A stretch of DNA of 64,000 bases from Lachnospiraceae bacterium P6A3 (GTDB taxonomy: Bacteria > Bacillota > Clostridia > Lachnospirales > Lachnospiraceae): NCBI GenBank assembly GCA_000702085.1, contig JNKP01000005.1, forward strand, positions 124,001 to 188,000, given 5' to 3'. Every line of letters starts with the position of its first letter. Position 1 is the first letter of the stretch. The position numbers were made by a program, and so were the translations under genes. The notes beneath the pieces were generated by a model. That model was not told the origin of the DNA. It saw only the letters and a list, made by a program, of their open reading frames with translations, and did not search any database. This document shows, piece after piece, positions 24,371 to 34,614 of the stretch.

Positions 24371-26152
24371 TTAAACAGTTTCGAACTTCTGTGCACTTTC
24401 GTTGAGCTGCTGAGTAACGTCATTGTTCTGATCCATAGCTTCGTTGATGCCCTGAATCTCACCGACGATTTCGGTTGCTGCGGTTGCCGACATATTGATT
24501 GCCGTGGAGCTTTCCTGAACGGATGTGGTGATTGCGGATATTCTGTCGGACATCTCATGCATCACGGAATTCAGGTTGTCGGCCTTGTCAGAGAATTGCA
24601 TAAGCATCTGATCGATCAGTTCGGCGGTAGCCTCGTATTTTGTTCCCGTCTCTACGAACGCATCGTAATCGGACAGTACGTTTTCTTTAATGAATTTAAT
24701 AACGAGATTTGCATTGTCTGCAAGGTCGGTAACTGCGGAGGTAACACGGGTTGAAATCTGCTGTATATTTCCGGCGGTCTCTCTCGAGCTGTCTGCAAGA
24801 GTACTGATCTCCGTAGCAACAACCGAGAATCCTCGTCCCGCTTCACCGGCACGTGCCGCTTCGATGGAAGCGTTAAGTGCAAGCAGGTTTGTCTTACTTG
24901 CGATATCAAGAATTTCGTTGGTCAGCTCATTGATCTGATTAACCTGTTCGGACTCTTTGACGGATGCTTCCAAAACGTTGGACAGCTCTTCCATCTTTGC
25001 TCCGGTGCTTTCTTTCTTAGTGGTGGCTTCCTTCTTGATGGAATCAGCTTCAATCTTTATTTCGTTTGCTTTCTGAGTTCCGGATGTTACTTCATTGTTG
25101 ATCTCGCCGGTTGCTTCACGGACGATATCAAGCTGATCCGTTAATTCGGAAGCAGCGGAAGCTACGCTGTCCATTGAAGCAGCCAATTCTTCCATGGCAG
25201 CGGAAGTGTTTGTAACATTGTCCGATGCACTTCTGATCCTCTCGATCATATTCTCGGAAGAAGCGGTAAGGACGGAGGTTCCGGATTTTACATCCTTGAT
25301 AACACCCTGAAGGGTAGCGATGAACTGGTTTATGCCGGACGATACTATGGCAAGCTCGGTCTTGGTATGCGTATGAATTCTGGCGGTCAGATTTCCTCTG
25401 CCTGCATTGATATCGGTGATGATGGTATCCAGTTCGGAAGAGATTCCGCTGATGGTTTTGTTGATTCGGAAGTATGTAAGGACAAAACTGGAGATTATGA
25501 GCAGTACAACGATTGCCATGACCACAGAACCCTTCATGGTAGTTTCCTTGATGTATGTGTCCATATACGCATCGAAGCCTGCGTTTAACTGTGATATGCC
25601 TTCGGTAACAGCAGCGATTGCATCTTTGGCATATCCGAGATTTGTTCCGTAATCGGAGGAAACATATGTGATAGCTCCGGCAAGATCTGCTTTTAATATG
25701 CAGTCTTTTAAGTTATTGGCTGTTCCGACGAATGCATTGACGGAAGAGCGCAGATTTGCGACTCGTTCCTCACCGTCTCCGAGATTTCCGATCAGTATGC
25801 AGCTGTCCATAAAGTCGAGATGCTCGTTTATATCGGATATTGCAGCATCCATATCGGCGAAATCGGATTCGACGATAACGGTTCCGCCTTCAAGCTGTCC
25901 CAGAGTTTTATTGATCTCTGCGGAAATCTGAACTATGTCCTTCTCAATGGCGGCATTTGCGTCTGCGGCAAGCAGCACGTTTTCGCTGGCAAGCAAAGCC
26001 TGGCTTTTTACGCTCTTAATTGCTGATGTGTTTATCACCGAATAAATGATGAAAGCAATCAGAATAAGTGCATATACAGCTAAGTTCTGGAAAATGATTG
26101 ATTGGAAAAAATTACCCTTTCCGGTGTTTTCTCCCATTTGTGAATTGCCCAT
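24371..26152 (-). CDS. Methyl-accepting chemotaxis protein
   Basis: A 593-residue chemoreceptor. An N-terminal membrane helix ([17 protein letters not shown]) and a second one about 160 residues later ([19 protein letters not shown]) frame a helical periplasmic-side sensor domain of the four-helix-bundle kind. A HAMP-like region and a long coiled-coil signalling domain follow, with the conserved hairpin tip [23 protein letters not shown] that binds CheA/CheW. The ligand is unknown. AGGAGG nine bases before the ATG at 26152 sets the start. It fits the flagellar genes at the window's left end. Confidence 0.92.
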   Translation of the reverse strand: MGNSQMGENTGKGNFFQSIIFQNLAVYALILIAFIIYSVINTSAIKSVKSQALLASENVLLAADANAAIEKDIVQISAEINKTLGQLEGGTVIVESDFADMDAAISDINEHLDFMDSCILIGNLGDGEERVANLRSSVNAFVGTANNLKDCILKADLAGAITYVSSDYGTNLGYAKDAIAAVTEGISQLNAGFDAYMDTYIKETTMKGSVVMAIVVLLIISSFVLTYFRINKTISGISSELDTIITDINAGRGNLTARIHTHTKTELAIVSSGINQFIATLQGVIKDVKSGTSVLTASSENMIERIRSASDNVTNTSAAMEELAASMDSVASAASELTDQLDIVREATGEINNEVTSGTQKANEIKIEADSIKKEATTKKESTGAKMEELSNVLEASVKESEQVNQINELTNEILDIASKTNLLALNASIEAARAGEAGRGFSVVATEISTLADSSRETAGNIQQISTRVTSAVTDLADNANLVIKFIKENVLSDYDAFVETGTKYEATAELIDQMLMQFSDKADNLNSVMHEMSDRISAITTSVQESSTAINMSATAATEIVGEIQGINEAMDQNNDVTQQLNESAQKFETV

Positions 26153-26298
26153 ACATCCATTCCTCCTGAATTGAAAAAACGAATCTGAACACATAAAGAA
26201 ATCACAGAAAAAACTGTAAACTTATAATAACAACTATAAATTTTCAATGCAATATTGAAAATTCATAATAATTTGCTCCATGAATGGTCAATTTGAAA

Positions 26299-26318
26299 AA
26301 TATGACTTTTGTCATATT
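26299..26318. promoter_or_regulatory. Inverted repeat upstream of the ABC exporter operon
   Basis: AATATGAC and GTCATATT form a perfect dyad around TTTT in the region between the chemoreceptor and the ABC exporter. It is a good candidate binding site for a response regulator dimer such as the LuxR-type one coded in this operon, but that link is inference. Confidence 0.45.
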
Positions 26319-26409
26319 GAAATAGTATCTTTTTTCACTACAAGGGATTGCCCCCGGTTGCTATTGTGTATATGCACAAGAGAATGCGCTGCAGAAACGG
26401 AGAAACAAA

Positions 26410-27162
26410 ATGGATACGATCTTAAAAACTGTTGATCTGACCAAGAAATATGATAACAGGACTGTAGTCGACAACCTTAATCTGGAAATCAAAAAGGGTG
26501 AGATATTCGGACTTCTCGGCCCTAACGGTGCGGGAAAAAGTACCACCATGAACATGATCTGTAATCTGATCAAACCTGATTTCGGGAGCGTCGAATTCAT
26601 GGGAAAAGACTTCAGAAAGAATAAAAACAAGCTCAGTGACAAACTTGGATATATTCCTCAGCATCTTGCCATACATGGTAATCTCAAAGCCTGGGAGAAT
26701 GTTGAACTGTTTACCTCTCTGTATGGAATCAGGGGCGCGGAACTGAAAACGAGGATAAATGAGTCTCTGGAGTATGTCGGATTATCCGAAAGAAGAAACG
26801 ATTATGCCAAGACATTTTCCGGCGGAATGAAAAGAAGACTCAATATAGCCTGCGCCATCGGACACCATCCCGAACTGATCATTTTCGATGAGCCCACCGT
26901 GGGAATAGATCCCCAGTCGAGAAATTTCATCCTGGAGAAGATAAGAGAATCCAATAAAAACGGCGCGACGGTTATTTACACCAGCCATTATATGGAAGAA
27001 GTTGAAGCAATCTGCACGCGTATCGCAATCATGGATAACGGCAAAGTGATCGCAAGCGGAACAAGCGAAGAACTGAAAAAGCTCGTCTCGGATGATACGA
27101 ATTCCATTACGTTGGAAGAAGTATTCCTTACGCTTACCGGAAAGAAACTGAGGGACATGTGA
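26410..27162 (+). CDS. ABC-2 type exporter, ATP-binding protein
   Basis: A 250-residue ATPase with Walker A GPNGAGKST, signature FSGGMKRRL and Walker B IIFDEPTVGID, followed by the H-loop in YTSHYMEE. It belongs to the DrrA/CcmA-like group that powers export of antibiotics, lipids or peptides. ACGGAG precedes the ATG. The stop overlaps the next start (TGATG), so the permease is translationally coupled. First gene of a five-gene exporter/two-component operon. Confidence 0.92.
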   Translation: MDTILKTVDLTKKYDNRTVVDNLNLEIKKGEIFGLLGPNGAGKSTTMNMICNLIKPDFGSVEFMGKDFRKNKNKLSDKLGYIPQHLAIHGNLKAWENVELFTSLYGIRGAELKTRINESLEYVGLSERRNDYAKTFSGGMKRRLNIACAIGHHPELIIFDEPTVGIDPQSRNFILEKIRESNKNGATVIYTSHYMEEVEAICTRIAIMDNGKVIASGTSEELKKLVSDDTNSITLEEVFLTLTGKKLRDM

Positions 27163-28223
27163 TGATCGGATATCTGATTAAAAACAATTTCAAGATCATG
27201 TTCAGAAACGGGATAAACCTCATTATTTATATAATCGGTCCCGTCATAATCTCCGCGGTACTTGCCAGTGCCTTTTCCGCACTTTTTGAAAGCTATGAAA
27301 GCGTGGGGGATTTTAAGGCAGGATACAGTATCGACGAAGAAAGTGAGCTGCTTCCGTATATCGAAATCCTTAAGGATATCGGAGAAGAAAACGGAGTTTA
27401 CTTTACGGAGTATGATCAGGGAACAGCAGAAGAAAGCATTCGTGATCATAATCTTGGCGGATTCGTAGAGTTTGGCAGAGATTCATACAGGATTTATAAG
27501 ACTGATGATGCAAAGTCGGAAGGTGCGATCCTGAATTATCTTGTCAGTACGTTCTTTACCGCGATGATAAGCGGGGACATCGGTGATTACGAGATTCATA
27601 TCGAACATCCCGATTATGCTCCCGCCCTCGATTCAACGGATTATTACGGAATCATCTACATTGTATATTTCGGATGGCTGGCCATAGTATGCGCCGCGGG
27701 ACTTCTTTCCAATGAACAAAGGCATAGGATACCTGAGAGATTGCAGGTTTCAAATCTGTCGGCGTTTCAGATCTATATGTCGAGACTGATCCCTCTTGTA
27801 TGTTCCGTAGCACTGTCCCTGGGCATAGCTGCGGTACTTAACTCGGTGCTGCTGGGAGTTCATTGGGGAAACATTTTGCTGTCATCACTGATAGTTCTGG
27901 TTCTCATTATTGCAGCTTCTTCCTTCGGACTTATGCTTTATGAGTTTACGGGAAGTATGGTTGCCGCAATATTCATAGCCTTTGCGCTTATCTGGTCCAT
28001 GGGATTTATAGGCGGAACATTTGAGTCATATATTATGTCCTCGCTTCCTGAAGGATTAAAACATCTTATGCCCATCTATCACGCAAACAGAGCACTGGTT
28101 GAACTGTCGAGTATGGGAAAGAGTGATTACGTTGTAAGTGCACTTGCGATTCCGGCAGTTATAGCTGCGATATGCTCGTGCCTGGCTGTAGGATGTGCCG
28201 GTATCAAGAGGAGAGTGAGATAA
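27162..28223 (+). CDS. ABC-2 type exporter permease, first
   Basis: A 353-residue membrane protein with one N-terminal helix (about 17-37), a large outer domain of roughly 120 residues, and five or six helices in the C-terminal half, the layout of ABC-2 permeases of the YhaP/NatB type. The outer domain is acidic with no motif known to me. Start ATG overlaps the ATPase stop by one base. Its own stop overlaps the second permease start (TAATG). Confidence 0.85.
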   Translation: MIGYLIKNNFKIMFRNGINLIIYIIGPVIISAVLASAFSALFESYESVGDFKAGYSIDEESELLPYIEILKDIGEENGVYFTEYDQGTAEESIRDHNLGGFVEFGRDSYRIYKTDDAKSEGAILNYLVSTFFTAMISGDIGDYEIHIEHPDYAPALDSTDYYGIIYIVYFGWLAIVCAAGLLSNEQRHRIPERLQVSNLSAFQIYMSRLIPLVCSVALSLGIAAVLNSVLLGVHWGNILLSSLIVLVLIIAASSFGLMLYEFTGSMVAAIFIAFALIWSMGFIGGTFESYIMSSLPEGLKHLMPIYHANRALVELSSMGKSDYVVSALAIPAVIAAICSCLAVGCAGIKRRVR

Positions 28224-29467
28224 TGATAAGCATAATAAAATCAACTCTTAAACTGTTGCTTAGAAATGTTGTCTTCTGGATCTTTCTGATAGTTATGCCC
28301 ATATTGTCCACTCTCATGCTGAGAATTCAGGCGGATAATATCGGTTCTTATGATTCTGCGGATCTGGAAGAGATAATTGAAATAGATAATGCGGATGACA
28401 GGGCCGGATATTTCGGAGGCAATGGAAAATACGTTGTCAAGGTTTACGATGCCTCCTGCAGTGAACTTTCCGAATATATGCTTAACTGTCTGGAACAGAG
28501 CGGCATGATCACGGCGGTAAGAGTTAAGGTTCCGGAAATGACGGAAGGTGAAGCGGGGGATCATGCGGACTTTGACGGATATAATGACTTCGTCGGTGCG
28601 GACCTTTACCTTGATAATAACTTCAATGAATACGTATTAAACGGGGATGCGGATAAAGCACTTACCGTGTATATCCTTTCTGATGATGAGAGAAGCGAAA
28701 TACTTGAAAATGAAATAAAGATGTTCATGGGGCAGGTATCAAACGCACTCTTCATGGGAGACGGTGATGTCATAGACGGTCTTAATGCTCTTCGCGATAC
28801 TCTTCCCAAAAAAGAGACTGTTCTTCTGGGCAGGGCCGGAGGCGAAGCTCTTACCAACGCACAGCTCGATCAGAAAGCACTTATCGGTTATGCCTTTGCC
28901 TTCCTGACACTCGGTTTTGTATTTGGCGGTGTGCTTATCGCATACTCCGTAATTCGCGAAAGAAAGGATATGGTTTTTACAAGGGTTAAACTCACACGCC
29001 TTACGGATACAAAGTATTTTGCGGCCAAGTTCCTTTGCGGCGGAATCGTATCTTTTATGTATGCGGTTGTGACAAGTCTGATCACGCTTACGATAGATGA
29101 AAGTAAACTGGGTATGAGCCGCATAGGTTTTTTCGCCATGATCTTCGGACTCGGCTTGATATTCTGTTCGCTCAGCCTTATGCTCGGTATTCTATTTGAC
29201 GATGTTATGAGTGCCACCGTATCAGCATTTATATTGTGGACACTTTCATCGCTTTTATCGGGACTGTATTTCTCACTGGATGCAGCGGGTGATGCGATAA
29301 AAACCATGTCGTATCTTATGCCCTCCAAATGGTTTCTTGATGCCACAGAAATGCTGATGATTGGGGACAATAAGGTGTATTTTATGATATTATGTGTAAC
29401 GACGGCATATCTTATTGTCACTTTAGGTTTGGGCAGTATCGGGATCAAGATCAGAAATCATGAGTGA
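28223..29467 (+). CDS. ABC-2 type exporter permease, second
   Basis: A 414-residue partner of the previous permease, with the same plan: N-terminal helix (NVVFWIFLIVMPILSTLML), an extended acidic outer domain of about 200 residues, then six helices from about residue 215. The two permeases most likely form the heterodimeric channel for the upstream ATPase. The ATG at 28223 overlaps the previous stop; a longer frame lacks an SD. The kinase gene begins inside its last codons. Confidence 0.85.
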   Translation: MISIIKSTLKLLLRNVVFWIFLIVMPILSTLMLRIQADNIGSYDSADLEEIIEIDNADDRAGYFGGNGKYVVKVYDASCSELSEYMLNCLEQSGMITAVRVKVPEMTEGEAGDHADFDGYNDFVGADLYLDNNFNEYVLNGDADKALTVYILSDDERSEILENEIKMFMGQVSNALFMGDGDVIDGLNALRDTLPKKETVLLGRAGGEALTNAQLDQKALIGYAFAFLTLGFVFGGVLIAYSVIRERKDMVFTRVKLTRLTDTKYFAAKFLCGGIVSFMYAVVTSLITLTIDESKLGMSRIGFFAMIFGLGLIFCSLSLMLGILFDDVMSATVSAFILWTLSSLLSGLYFSLDAAGDAIKTMSYLMPSKWFLDATEMLMIGDNKVYFMILCVTTAYLIVTLGLGSIGIKIRNHE

Positions 29468-30596
29468 GAATATAAGAGATAAAAATTTCTTATTGATAAA
29501 GCTGACACTTCTTATAGTGTTCAGTGTTTACGGAATAATGAATGCGGTTCACGAGACAGGGGTATCTGTATGGGTACTCCTTCTCGTTTCGTTATATATA
29601 GGATGTCTTGCTGCCAAGGAATTCTTAAAAGGATCACACAAGGTCATATGCCTGATCGCATCCTGCATAATCGTAGCCATACTCATATGCATGGGAGGAA
29701 GATATTTTGTTCCTTTCGTATTTTTAAGCGTATATGAGATTCTTTCTCTTTTCCCGGATATAGATCATAAATTCTATTTTGTACCGCTGATAGGAACGGT
29801 AATCGATACGCCCATAGGTTTTCTGTCACTGTTCGTGATTGTGTTCATGATGGCAACACTTTACATACAGCAAAACTATGTTATCAGGGAACTGATAAAA
29901 CGAAATAAAAGCGATCTTGAGACGGAACAGAATCTCAAGAAGGAAATGCAGTATCAGGAATACAGTGCCAAGGCCGAGCTGAATAAAAGCATGCTGAACG
30001 CACAGAATAAAATTCTGGAAGACAGGGCGGAGCTGTCTCAGACACTGCATGACAGGCTGGGTCATAATATTAACGGATCCATATATCAGCTTGAGGGAGT
30101 CAAGGTACTGATGGACAAGGATCCCGATAAAGCGAAGACTATGGTGCAGGCCGTTATAGACCAGCTGAGGACCGGAATGGACGAGATCCGAGCCATACTT
30201 CGTAAGGAACGTCCGGAGAAAAGAAAGATTGCAATGCTTCATCTGTACGAGCTTTGCGAAGACTGTAACAATAAGGGAGTTGAAGCTAATCTGACAACGG
30301 AAGGAGATACTTCCCAGGTGCCCGATAATCTGTGGGAAGTGATCCTGGATAATGCGTACGAAGCGGTGTCCAACTCCATGAAATATGCAAAGTGTAAGCA
30401 TATTAATATCGTCATCGTAGTAATGAACAAGATGGTCAGATGTTCCATAGAAGATGACGGAGTGGGGTGTTCCAAGATAGAAGACGGAATGGGAATATCG
30501 GGAATGCGTCAAAGAGCAAGAAGCGCAGGCGGCATGATCAGCTTTGAAACGGAAGCCGGATTTAAAGTAACGATGCTTCTTCCGATAGCAGAATAA
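29460..30596 (+). CDS. Sensor histidine kinase (LiaS/DesK-like, HisKA_3)
   Basis: A 378-residue kinase with five or six membrane helices in residues 10-137 and almost no outer loops, the intramembrane-sensing type often tied to ABC exporters. A coiled coil leads to the phospho-acceptor His197 in LSQTLHDRLGHNINGSIYQLE, and a HATPase domain with NAYEAVSNSMKYAK (N box) and EDDGVGCSKIEDGMGISGMRQRA (G boxes). It probably senses membrane stress or the exporter's state and phosphorylates the next gene's product. Overlaps the permease by eight bases. Confidence 0.92.
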   Translation: MSENIRDKNFLLIKLTLLIVFSVYGIMNAVHETGVSVWVLLLVSLYIGCLAAKEFLKGSHKVICLIASCIIVAILICMGGRYFVPFVFLSVYEILSLFPDIDHKFYFVPLIGTVIDTPIGFLSLFVIVFMMATLYIQQNYVIRELIKRNKSDLETEQNLKKEMQYQEYSAKAELNKSMLNAQNKILEDRAELSQTLHDRLGHNINGSIYQLEGVKVLMDKDPDKAKTMVQAVIDQLRTGMDEIRAILRKERPEKRKIAMLHLYELCEDCNNKGVEANLTTEGDTSQVPDNLWEVILDNAYEAVSNSMKYAKCKHINIVIVVMNKMVRCSIEDDGVGCSKIEDGMGISGMRQRARSAGGMISFETEAGFKVTMLLPIAE

Positions 30597-30607
30597 ACGG
30601 AGCGGAT

Positions 30608-31252
30608 ATGGATAAGATAAAAGTAATAATTGCCGATGACAGTGATTTTGTCAGAGACGGAATGAAGATAATACTCGATGTCGATGATGAGTTTGAAGTT
30701 CTCGGAACTGCGGGAACAGGCAAGGAAGCAATCGAACTTGCCAGAAAGTCTGCACCGGATGTTTTTCTCATGGATATACAGATGCCGGAAATGGATGGCA
30801 TAGAAGCTACCCGGATCATTGTTGAAGAGGGGCTTGGAAAGGTTCTTATTCTCACAACATTTGATGACGACGAACTTGTAAGGAAAGCGCTCAAGAACGG
30901 AGCTAAGGGGTATCTGATCAAAAACCATACTCCCGAGCATCTTAAGCAGATGATCAAGTCCGTTTATAACGGTCTTGGAGTTATGGAAGAAAATGTGCTT
31001 GAGTCACTGGCTTCCGGAAGTGATACCAAATCAGCCGACACTTCCTCACCGGCATTTGACCCTGCGGATTATTCTCCCCGTGAACTTGAGATAATAAAAG
31101 CGGTGGCGGACGGACTTTCCAACAAAGAGATTGCGGGCAAGCTTTTCATTTCCGAAGGCACGGTAAAAAACTATATTTCGAATATCCTGAATAAAGAAGG
31201 GCTGACCCATAGGACAGCCCTTGCGGTGTATTATTTAACCGGCAGAAAATAG
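30608..31252 (+). CDS. Response regulator, NarL/LuxR family
   Basis: A 214-residue regulator: receiver domain with phospho-acceptor Asp56 (FLMDIQMPEMDG), conserved Thr and Lys (TTFDDDELVRKALKNGAKGYLIKN), and a LuxR helix-turn-helix at the end (YSPRELEIIKAVADGLSNKEIAGKLFISEGTVKNY). It pairs with the kinase 12 bases upstream. The likely target is this operon's own promoter region, where a dyad lies at 26299-26318. Confidence 0.94.
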   Translation: MDKIKVIIADDSDFVRDGMKIILDVDDEFEVLGTAGTGKEAIELARKSAPDVFLMDIQMPEMDGIEATRIIVEEGLGKVLILTTFDDDELVRKALKNGAKGYLIKNHTPEHLKQMIKSVYNGLGVMEENVLESLASGSDTKSADTSSPAFDPADYSPRELEIIKAVADGLSNKEIAGKLFISEGTVKNYISNILNKEGLTHRTALAVYYLTGRK

Positions 31253-31253
31253 A

Positions 31254-31595
31254 TCAGCAGTAATAAACATCATCACCGATCTCAAACGAATCAACAGGGG
31301 TTCCTTCGTCAAGGCTTTCCACCCCGACATAGTACATGTCCTCGTCGGTAACGAATTCCGCGAATGTGTCATAGTCTTCACTGAGAAGATCTTCTACGGC
31401 AGAATCGTAATCATCCTCATTGTCATAGCTTGAATGAACTATTACCATTCCGACTCTCGCCTTTGTTATTGAAACGGCTTCACCGTCTTCATCCTTGGCT
31501 ATAACACTTGCATCCGCATCTTCTTCAAATTTCTCAACCCAGAGATAAAAGTCATCGTAATCCGTAACAAATCCGTTATTGAGTGATACTTCCAT
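31254..31595 (-). CDS. Hypothetical acidic protein, 113 residues
   Basis: Not recognised. The protein is very acidic (many Asp and Glu, tyrosine-rich), soluble and without motifs; segments such as VTDYDDFYLWVEKFEED and VIVHSSYDNEDDYDSAVEDLLSEDYDTF look like a small alpha/beta domain. AGGAG stands 10 bases before the ATG at 31595, which is preferred to the ATG at 31640. Convergent with the response regulator gene, one base apart, without an evident terminator between them. Confidence 0.65.
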   Translation of the reverse strand: MEVSLNNGFVTDYDDFYLWVEKFEEDADASVIAKDEDGEAVSITKARVGMVIVHSSYDNEDDYDSAVEDLLSEDYDTFAEFVTDEDMYYVGVESLDEGTPVDSFEIGDDVYYC

Positions 31596-31694
31596 AAGCA
31601 GGTACTCCTGTAGCATATATGTTGGTTGTTTCAACTGCATAATATTACAGAAACGGTGATTTATACAACAGAATTTTTCGGCAGCATATCTGAA

Positions 31695-31727
31695 AAAAGA
31701 CCGCTTCCAAAACGGAAGCGGTCTTTT
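31695..31727. terminator. Terminator after the second chemoreceptor
   Basis: AAAAGACCGCTTCC (31695-31708) pairs with GGAAGCGGTCTTTT (31714-31727). Read on the minus strand it follows the chemoreceptor stop by about 27 bases and is followed by Ts. Confidence 0.9.
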
Positions 31728-31753
31728 AATATCATGTTCTTTGTGCCGGCAGA

Positions 31754-33760
31754 TTAAGATTTGAAGAACTTCATGTCCTCGTTAAGCTGTTCTGCGATGG
31801 TCTTAAGATCGTTAGCTGATGTAGCAAGGGTGGTAACTGTAGCGGAAAGTTCTTCCATGGATGCGCCGGTTTCTTCGGATGAAGCCGCGTTCTCTTCGGA
31901 GATAGCGGAAAGAGCACTCATGGTATCGATTACCGCGTTCTTGGAGGTCTCACATACCTCAGCGCCCTTTGCGATAACATCTACGCCTTCAACGGTTCTG
32001 CCTATATCACTGAGCATTCCGTTAACGGATTCAAGTGTCTCACCGAGAGCAACCTGCTGGGTATCATTACCCTTCTTAACATCCTCGGCAGCGGAAACGG
32101 CTGCTTTGCTCTGAGTGAGGAGCTTATCCATTTCAATCTTGATCTCGTCAGCCATGAGCTTGGAGTCATCGGCAAGCTTTCCGATCTCTTCGGCAACAAC
32201 CGCAAAGCCTCTTCCGGCCTCGCCTGCTCTTGCAGCTTCGATGGAAGCGTTGAGTGAGAGGAGATTGGTCTGGGTTGCGATGGATGTGATTCCTTCAACC
32301 TTTTCATTGATGCTTGCAACAGCGTTTTCGGTAGCTTCGATGGTTCTGGAGATTTCATCGATCTTATTGGTCATTTCAACGGAAGAAGCCTGAAGAGAAG
32401 CAAGGGACTTGCCGGATACTTCGGAAGCTTTCTTCATCTTGTCTGCCAGGTTGGTAAGGGTAATGGAAGAATCCTTAACATTATTGACAGCTTCACCGAT
32501 ATAACCGACATTTTCGGTAGCATGCTGGATTTCGTCAGCCTGCTGGGTAGCACCGGATGCGATTTCCTGAACTGCTTCGGATACACCCTCTGCGTTGCTT
32601 GAGATCTGGTCTGCCATATCCGCAAGGCTTTCGGAGGTGTTTCCGACATCTGTTGCGGAATTCTTTATGTTGGTAACAATATCGTTAAGCTTCTCGATAA
32701 CCGAGTTGGTGGCACGTGAGATAAGTCCGAATTCGTCTTTTCTGCCATCGTGCTTTTCAACACGGGTAAAACGTCCGTCGGAGAGATCGGTAAGTGATGC
32801 TTCAACTGCTTTAATGGGATTGATGAAGCTCCTTGCCATCATGACTGAGATGATTATGGCAACTATGAGAAGAACGACTCCGACTAAGATGACGATCATT
32901 GCTGCCTGTCTTGCGGAACCGAGAAGATCACTTTCTTCCTTGACGGTACATACTACATAACCTGAAATGGGCTCTTTAACGTAAGCAACATATGCTTTGT
33001 GTCCGTTTCCGATGTCTCCGAGGTAGAAGCCTTCGTCCTTGCCTGAGGTGTAGTACTCGGCGCCGGTACGATACTCTTCTTCCTCACCGCCGTTTCCTCC
33101 GATGGAGTAATTGGAATGAGCAGCAACCTGACCGTTTCTGTCGATCATGAATGCATGCTCGGACTCGGCTGCAAGTGTTTCGTGGAATCCTTCAAGGTCA
33201 TAGTTTCTGTGTACGATACCGATGATCTCTCCGGTGGTGCTGTATATGGGAGCAGCAAAGGTAATGATACGACGTCCGGAGGTCTTACTTACGTTGATGC
33301 AGGATACATAGTCCTGGCCGGAGATTGCAGCCTTGAAATAATCTCTGTCCGCAACCGATACGAAATCTCCGGTTCCTCTTGCTATCTGCATACCCTCGAT
33401 ATTAACAACGGAAGTGTTTTCTCCGTCGTTGAGAACGGAGTCTGCTCCTGCGAGAGTGAGCTGAACCGCATCATAAGGGATGTCGCCTTCGTTCATTACA
33501 AAGTTGATGATGGTAGGGTTAACCGCAAGGCTCTTGATGACACTCATATTGGTGTCAATAATGGATGCCATACGGCACTCGATGTACCAGGCTTCCCATT
33601 CCATGTAGTCCTGGGCATCCTTTATAGCCTTATTGGTGGAAGTGACGTAGCTGACGATAACTGCTACGATGAGTGGGATGGCTGCGACCGCAACCATGAT
33701 GGTGATGAGTTTTGTCTTGATACTGTCTTTAAAACTGATGTTGCTTTGAGAACTGTTCAT
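31754..33760 (-). CDS. Methyl-accepting chemotaxis protein with a Cache-type sensor
   Basis: A 668-residue chemoreceptor with a helix at about 17-40, an outer domain of about 250 residues of the dCache type ([40 protein letters not shown] is the usual Cache pattern), a second helix ([20 protein letters not shown]), a HAMP domain and the signalling hairpin ([22 protein letters not shown]). dCache receptors bind small ligands such as amino acids directly. GGAGGGG precedes the ATG. It ends in a plain DMKFFKS tail, without a CheR-binding pentapeptide. Confidence 0.93.
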   Translation of the reverse strand: MNSSQSNISFKDSIKTKLITIMVAVAAIPLIVAVIVSYVTSTNKAIKDAQDYMEWEAWYIECRMASIIDTNMSVIKSLAVNPTIINFVMNEGDIPYDAVQLTLAGADSVLNDGENTSVVNIEGMQIARGTGDFVSVADRDYFKAAISGQDYVSCINVSKTSGRRIITFAAPIYSTTGEIIGIVHRNYDLEGFHETLAAESEHAFMIDRNGQVAAHSNYSIGGNGGEEEEYRTGAEYYTSGKDEGFYLGDIGNGHKAYVAYVKEPISGYVVCTVKEESDLLGSARQAAMIVILVGVVLLIVAIIISVMMARSFINPIKAVEASLTDLSDGRFTRVEKHDGRKDEFGLISRATNSVIEKLNDIVTNIKNSATDVGNTSESLADMADQISSNAEGVSEAVQEIASGATQQADEIQHATENVGYIGEAVNNVKDSSITLTNLADKMKKASEVSGKSLASLQASSVEMTNKIDEISRTIEATENAVASINEKVEGITSIATQTNLLSLNASIEAARAGEAGRGFAVVAEEIGKLADDSKLMADEIKIEMDKLLTQSKAAVSAAEDVKKGNDTQQVALGETLESVNGMLSDIGRTVEGVDVIAKGAEVCETSKNAVIDTMSALSAISEENAASSEETGASMEELSATVTTLATSANDLKTIAEQLNEDMKFFKS

Positions 33761-33894
33761 TGTCTACCCCTCCGGTTATGTATTACCCAAAACGAACAAT
33801 TTAAGACATATATATAGGGTTATATATCTATTTTAGGTAGATTTAGCACCACTGTAAAGGATTTTCGAAAGAAAAATATAACCATATATTCTTA

Positions 33895-33903
33895 TGATAT
33901 AAT
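33895..33903 (+). promoter_or_regulatory. Extended -10 promoter of the methylglyoxal synthase gene
   Basis: TGATATAAT (TGN plus consensus TATAAT at 33898-33903) lies 31 bases before the ATG. No clear -35 box, as is usual for extended -10 promoters. Confidence 0.65.
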
Positions 33904-33933
33904 GAAAAAAAATACAGGACCGGAGGGCCTTTT

Positions 33934-34404
33934 ATGACAGATACAATTACTCTTACAATAGGAAAACAGAAGAACATCGCACTGATAGCTCATGACGGAA
34001 AAAAAGCCGAGCTTATTCAGTGGTGCAAGGACAATGCGGAGACCTTAAAAAAGCACTTTCTGTGCGGAACCGGAACAACGGCCCGTATGATCACCGATGC
34101 CACCGATCTTCCCGTAAGAGGCTATAATTCGGGCCCTTTGGGCGGTGACCAGCAGATAGGCGCCAAGATTGTCGAGGGTAAGATCGATTTCGTTATCTTT
34201 TTCTCGGATCCCCTTACCGCGGCTCCTCACGACCCGGATGTTAAGGCTCTCATGAGAATTGCCCAGGTTTACGATATTCCCTTTGCCAATAACAAAGCAT
34301 CGGCCGATTTCCTCATTCATTCCACCCTTATGGACGAGGAGTATAACCATGATGTAATAAACTTTAAGCAGAATATCGCAAACAGGGCACAGACCCTGCT
34401 TTGA
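33934..34404 (+). CDS. mgsA: Methylglyoxal synthase
   Basis: Converts dihydroxyacetone phosphate to methylglyoxal and phosphate, a bypass of lower glycolysis used when phosphate is short or sugar flux is high. The 156-residue protein has IALIAHDGKK, the phosphate-binding CGTGTTARM, GPLGGDQQIGAKI and FFSDPLTAAPHDPDVKAL, which includes the catalytic Asp of the family. Full length, with a good SD (CGGAGG). It has its own extended -10 promoter and terminator. Confidence 0.96.
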   Translation: MTDTITLTIGKQKNIALIAHDGKKAELIQWCKDNAETLKKHFLCGTGTTARMITDATDLPVRGYNSGPLGGDQQIGAKIVEGKIDFVIFFSDPLTAAPHDPDVKALMRIAQVYDIPFANNKASADFLIHSTLMDEEYNHDVINFKQNIANRAQTLL

Positions 34405-34426
34405 CGGTGAATTTATAAAATCCGGT

Positions 34427-34469
34427 ACGGATGTCCCCGCCGAGAGGTTCGGGGCATCCGTTTTCTTTT
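34427..34469 (+). terminator. Rho-independent terminator after mgsA
   Basis: ACGGATGTCCCCG (34427-34439) pairs with CGGGGCATCCGT (34450-34461) with one bulged T, followed by TTTCTTTT. Confidence 0.9.
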
Positions 34470-34530
34470 GCAGAAAAAGCCGGAAACCGTTTAGAAATAT
34501 TAAGTTTCCGTTAAATTTCCCCTGTGTTTA

Positions 34531-34600
34531 TTGAATTTTCGGGCATAAAAGGCTATGAATAATAGGAACATTTCTTTCAATGGAATGAGGGCATTGAAAG
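34531..34600 (+). promoter_or_regulatory. Promoter and leader hairpin of the diguanylate cyclase gene
   Basis: TTGAAT (34531-34536) and TATGAA (34554-34559) are 17 bp apart. CTTTCAATG (34574-34582) and CATTGAAAG (34592-34600) form a perfect nine-base dyad just after the expected start and eight bases before the SD-like GAGG, so it could be an mRNA stem or an operator. Confidence 0.5.
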
Positions 34601-34614
34601 CGTAGAGGTATCTT

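Noticed and set aside
26280-26409. Small ORF before the ABC exporter (ATG at 26280)
   Set aside because: No SD, runs out of frame into the ATPase gene, and its start covers the dyad; considered chance.
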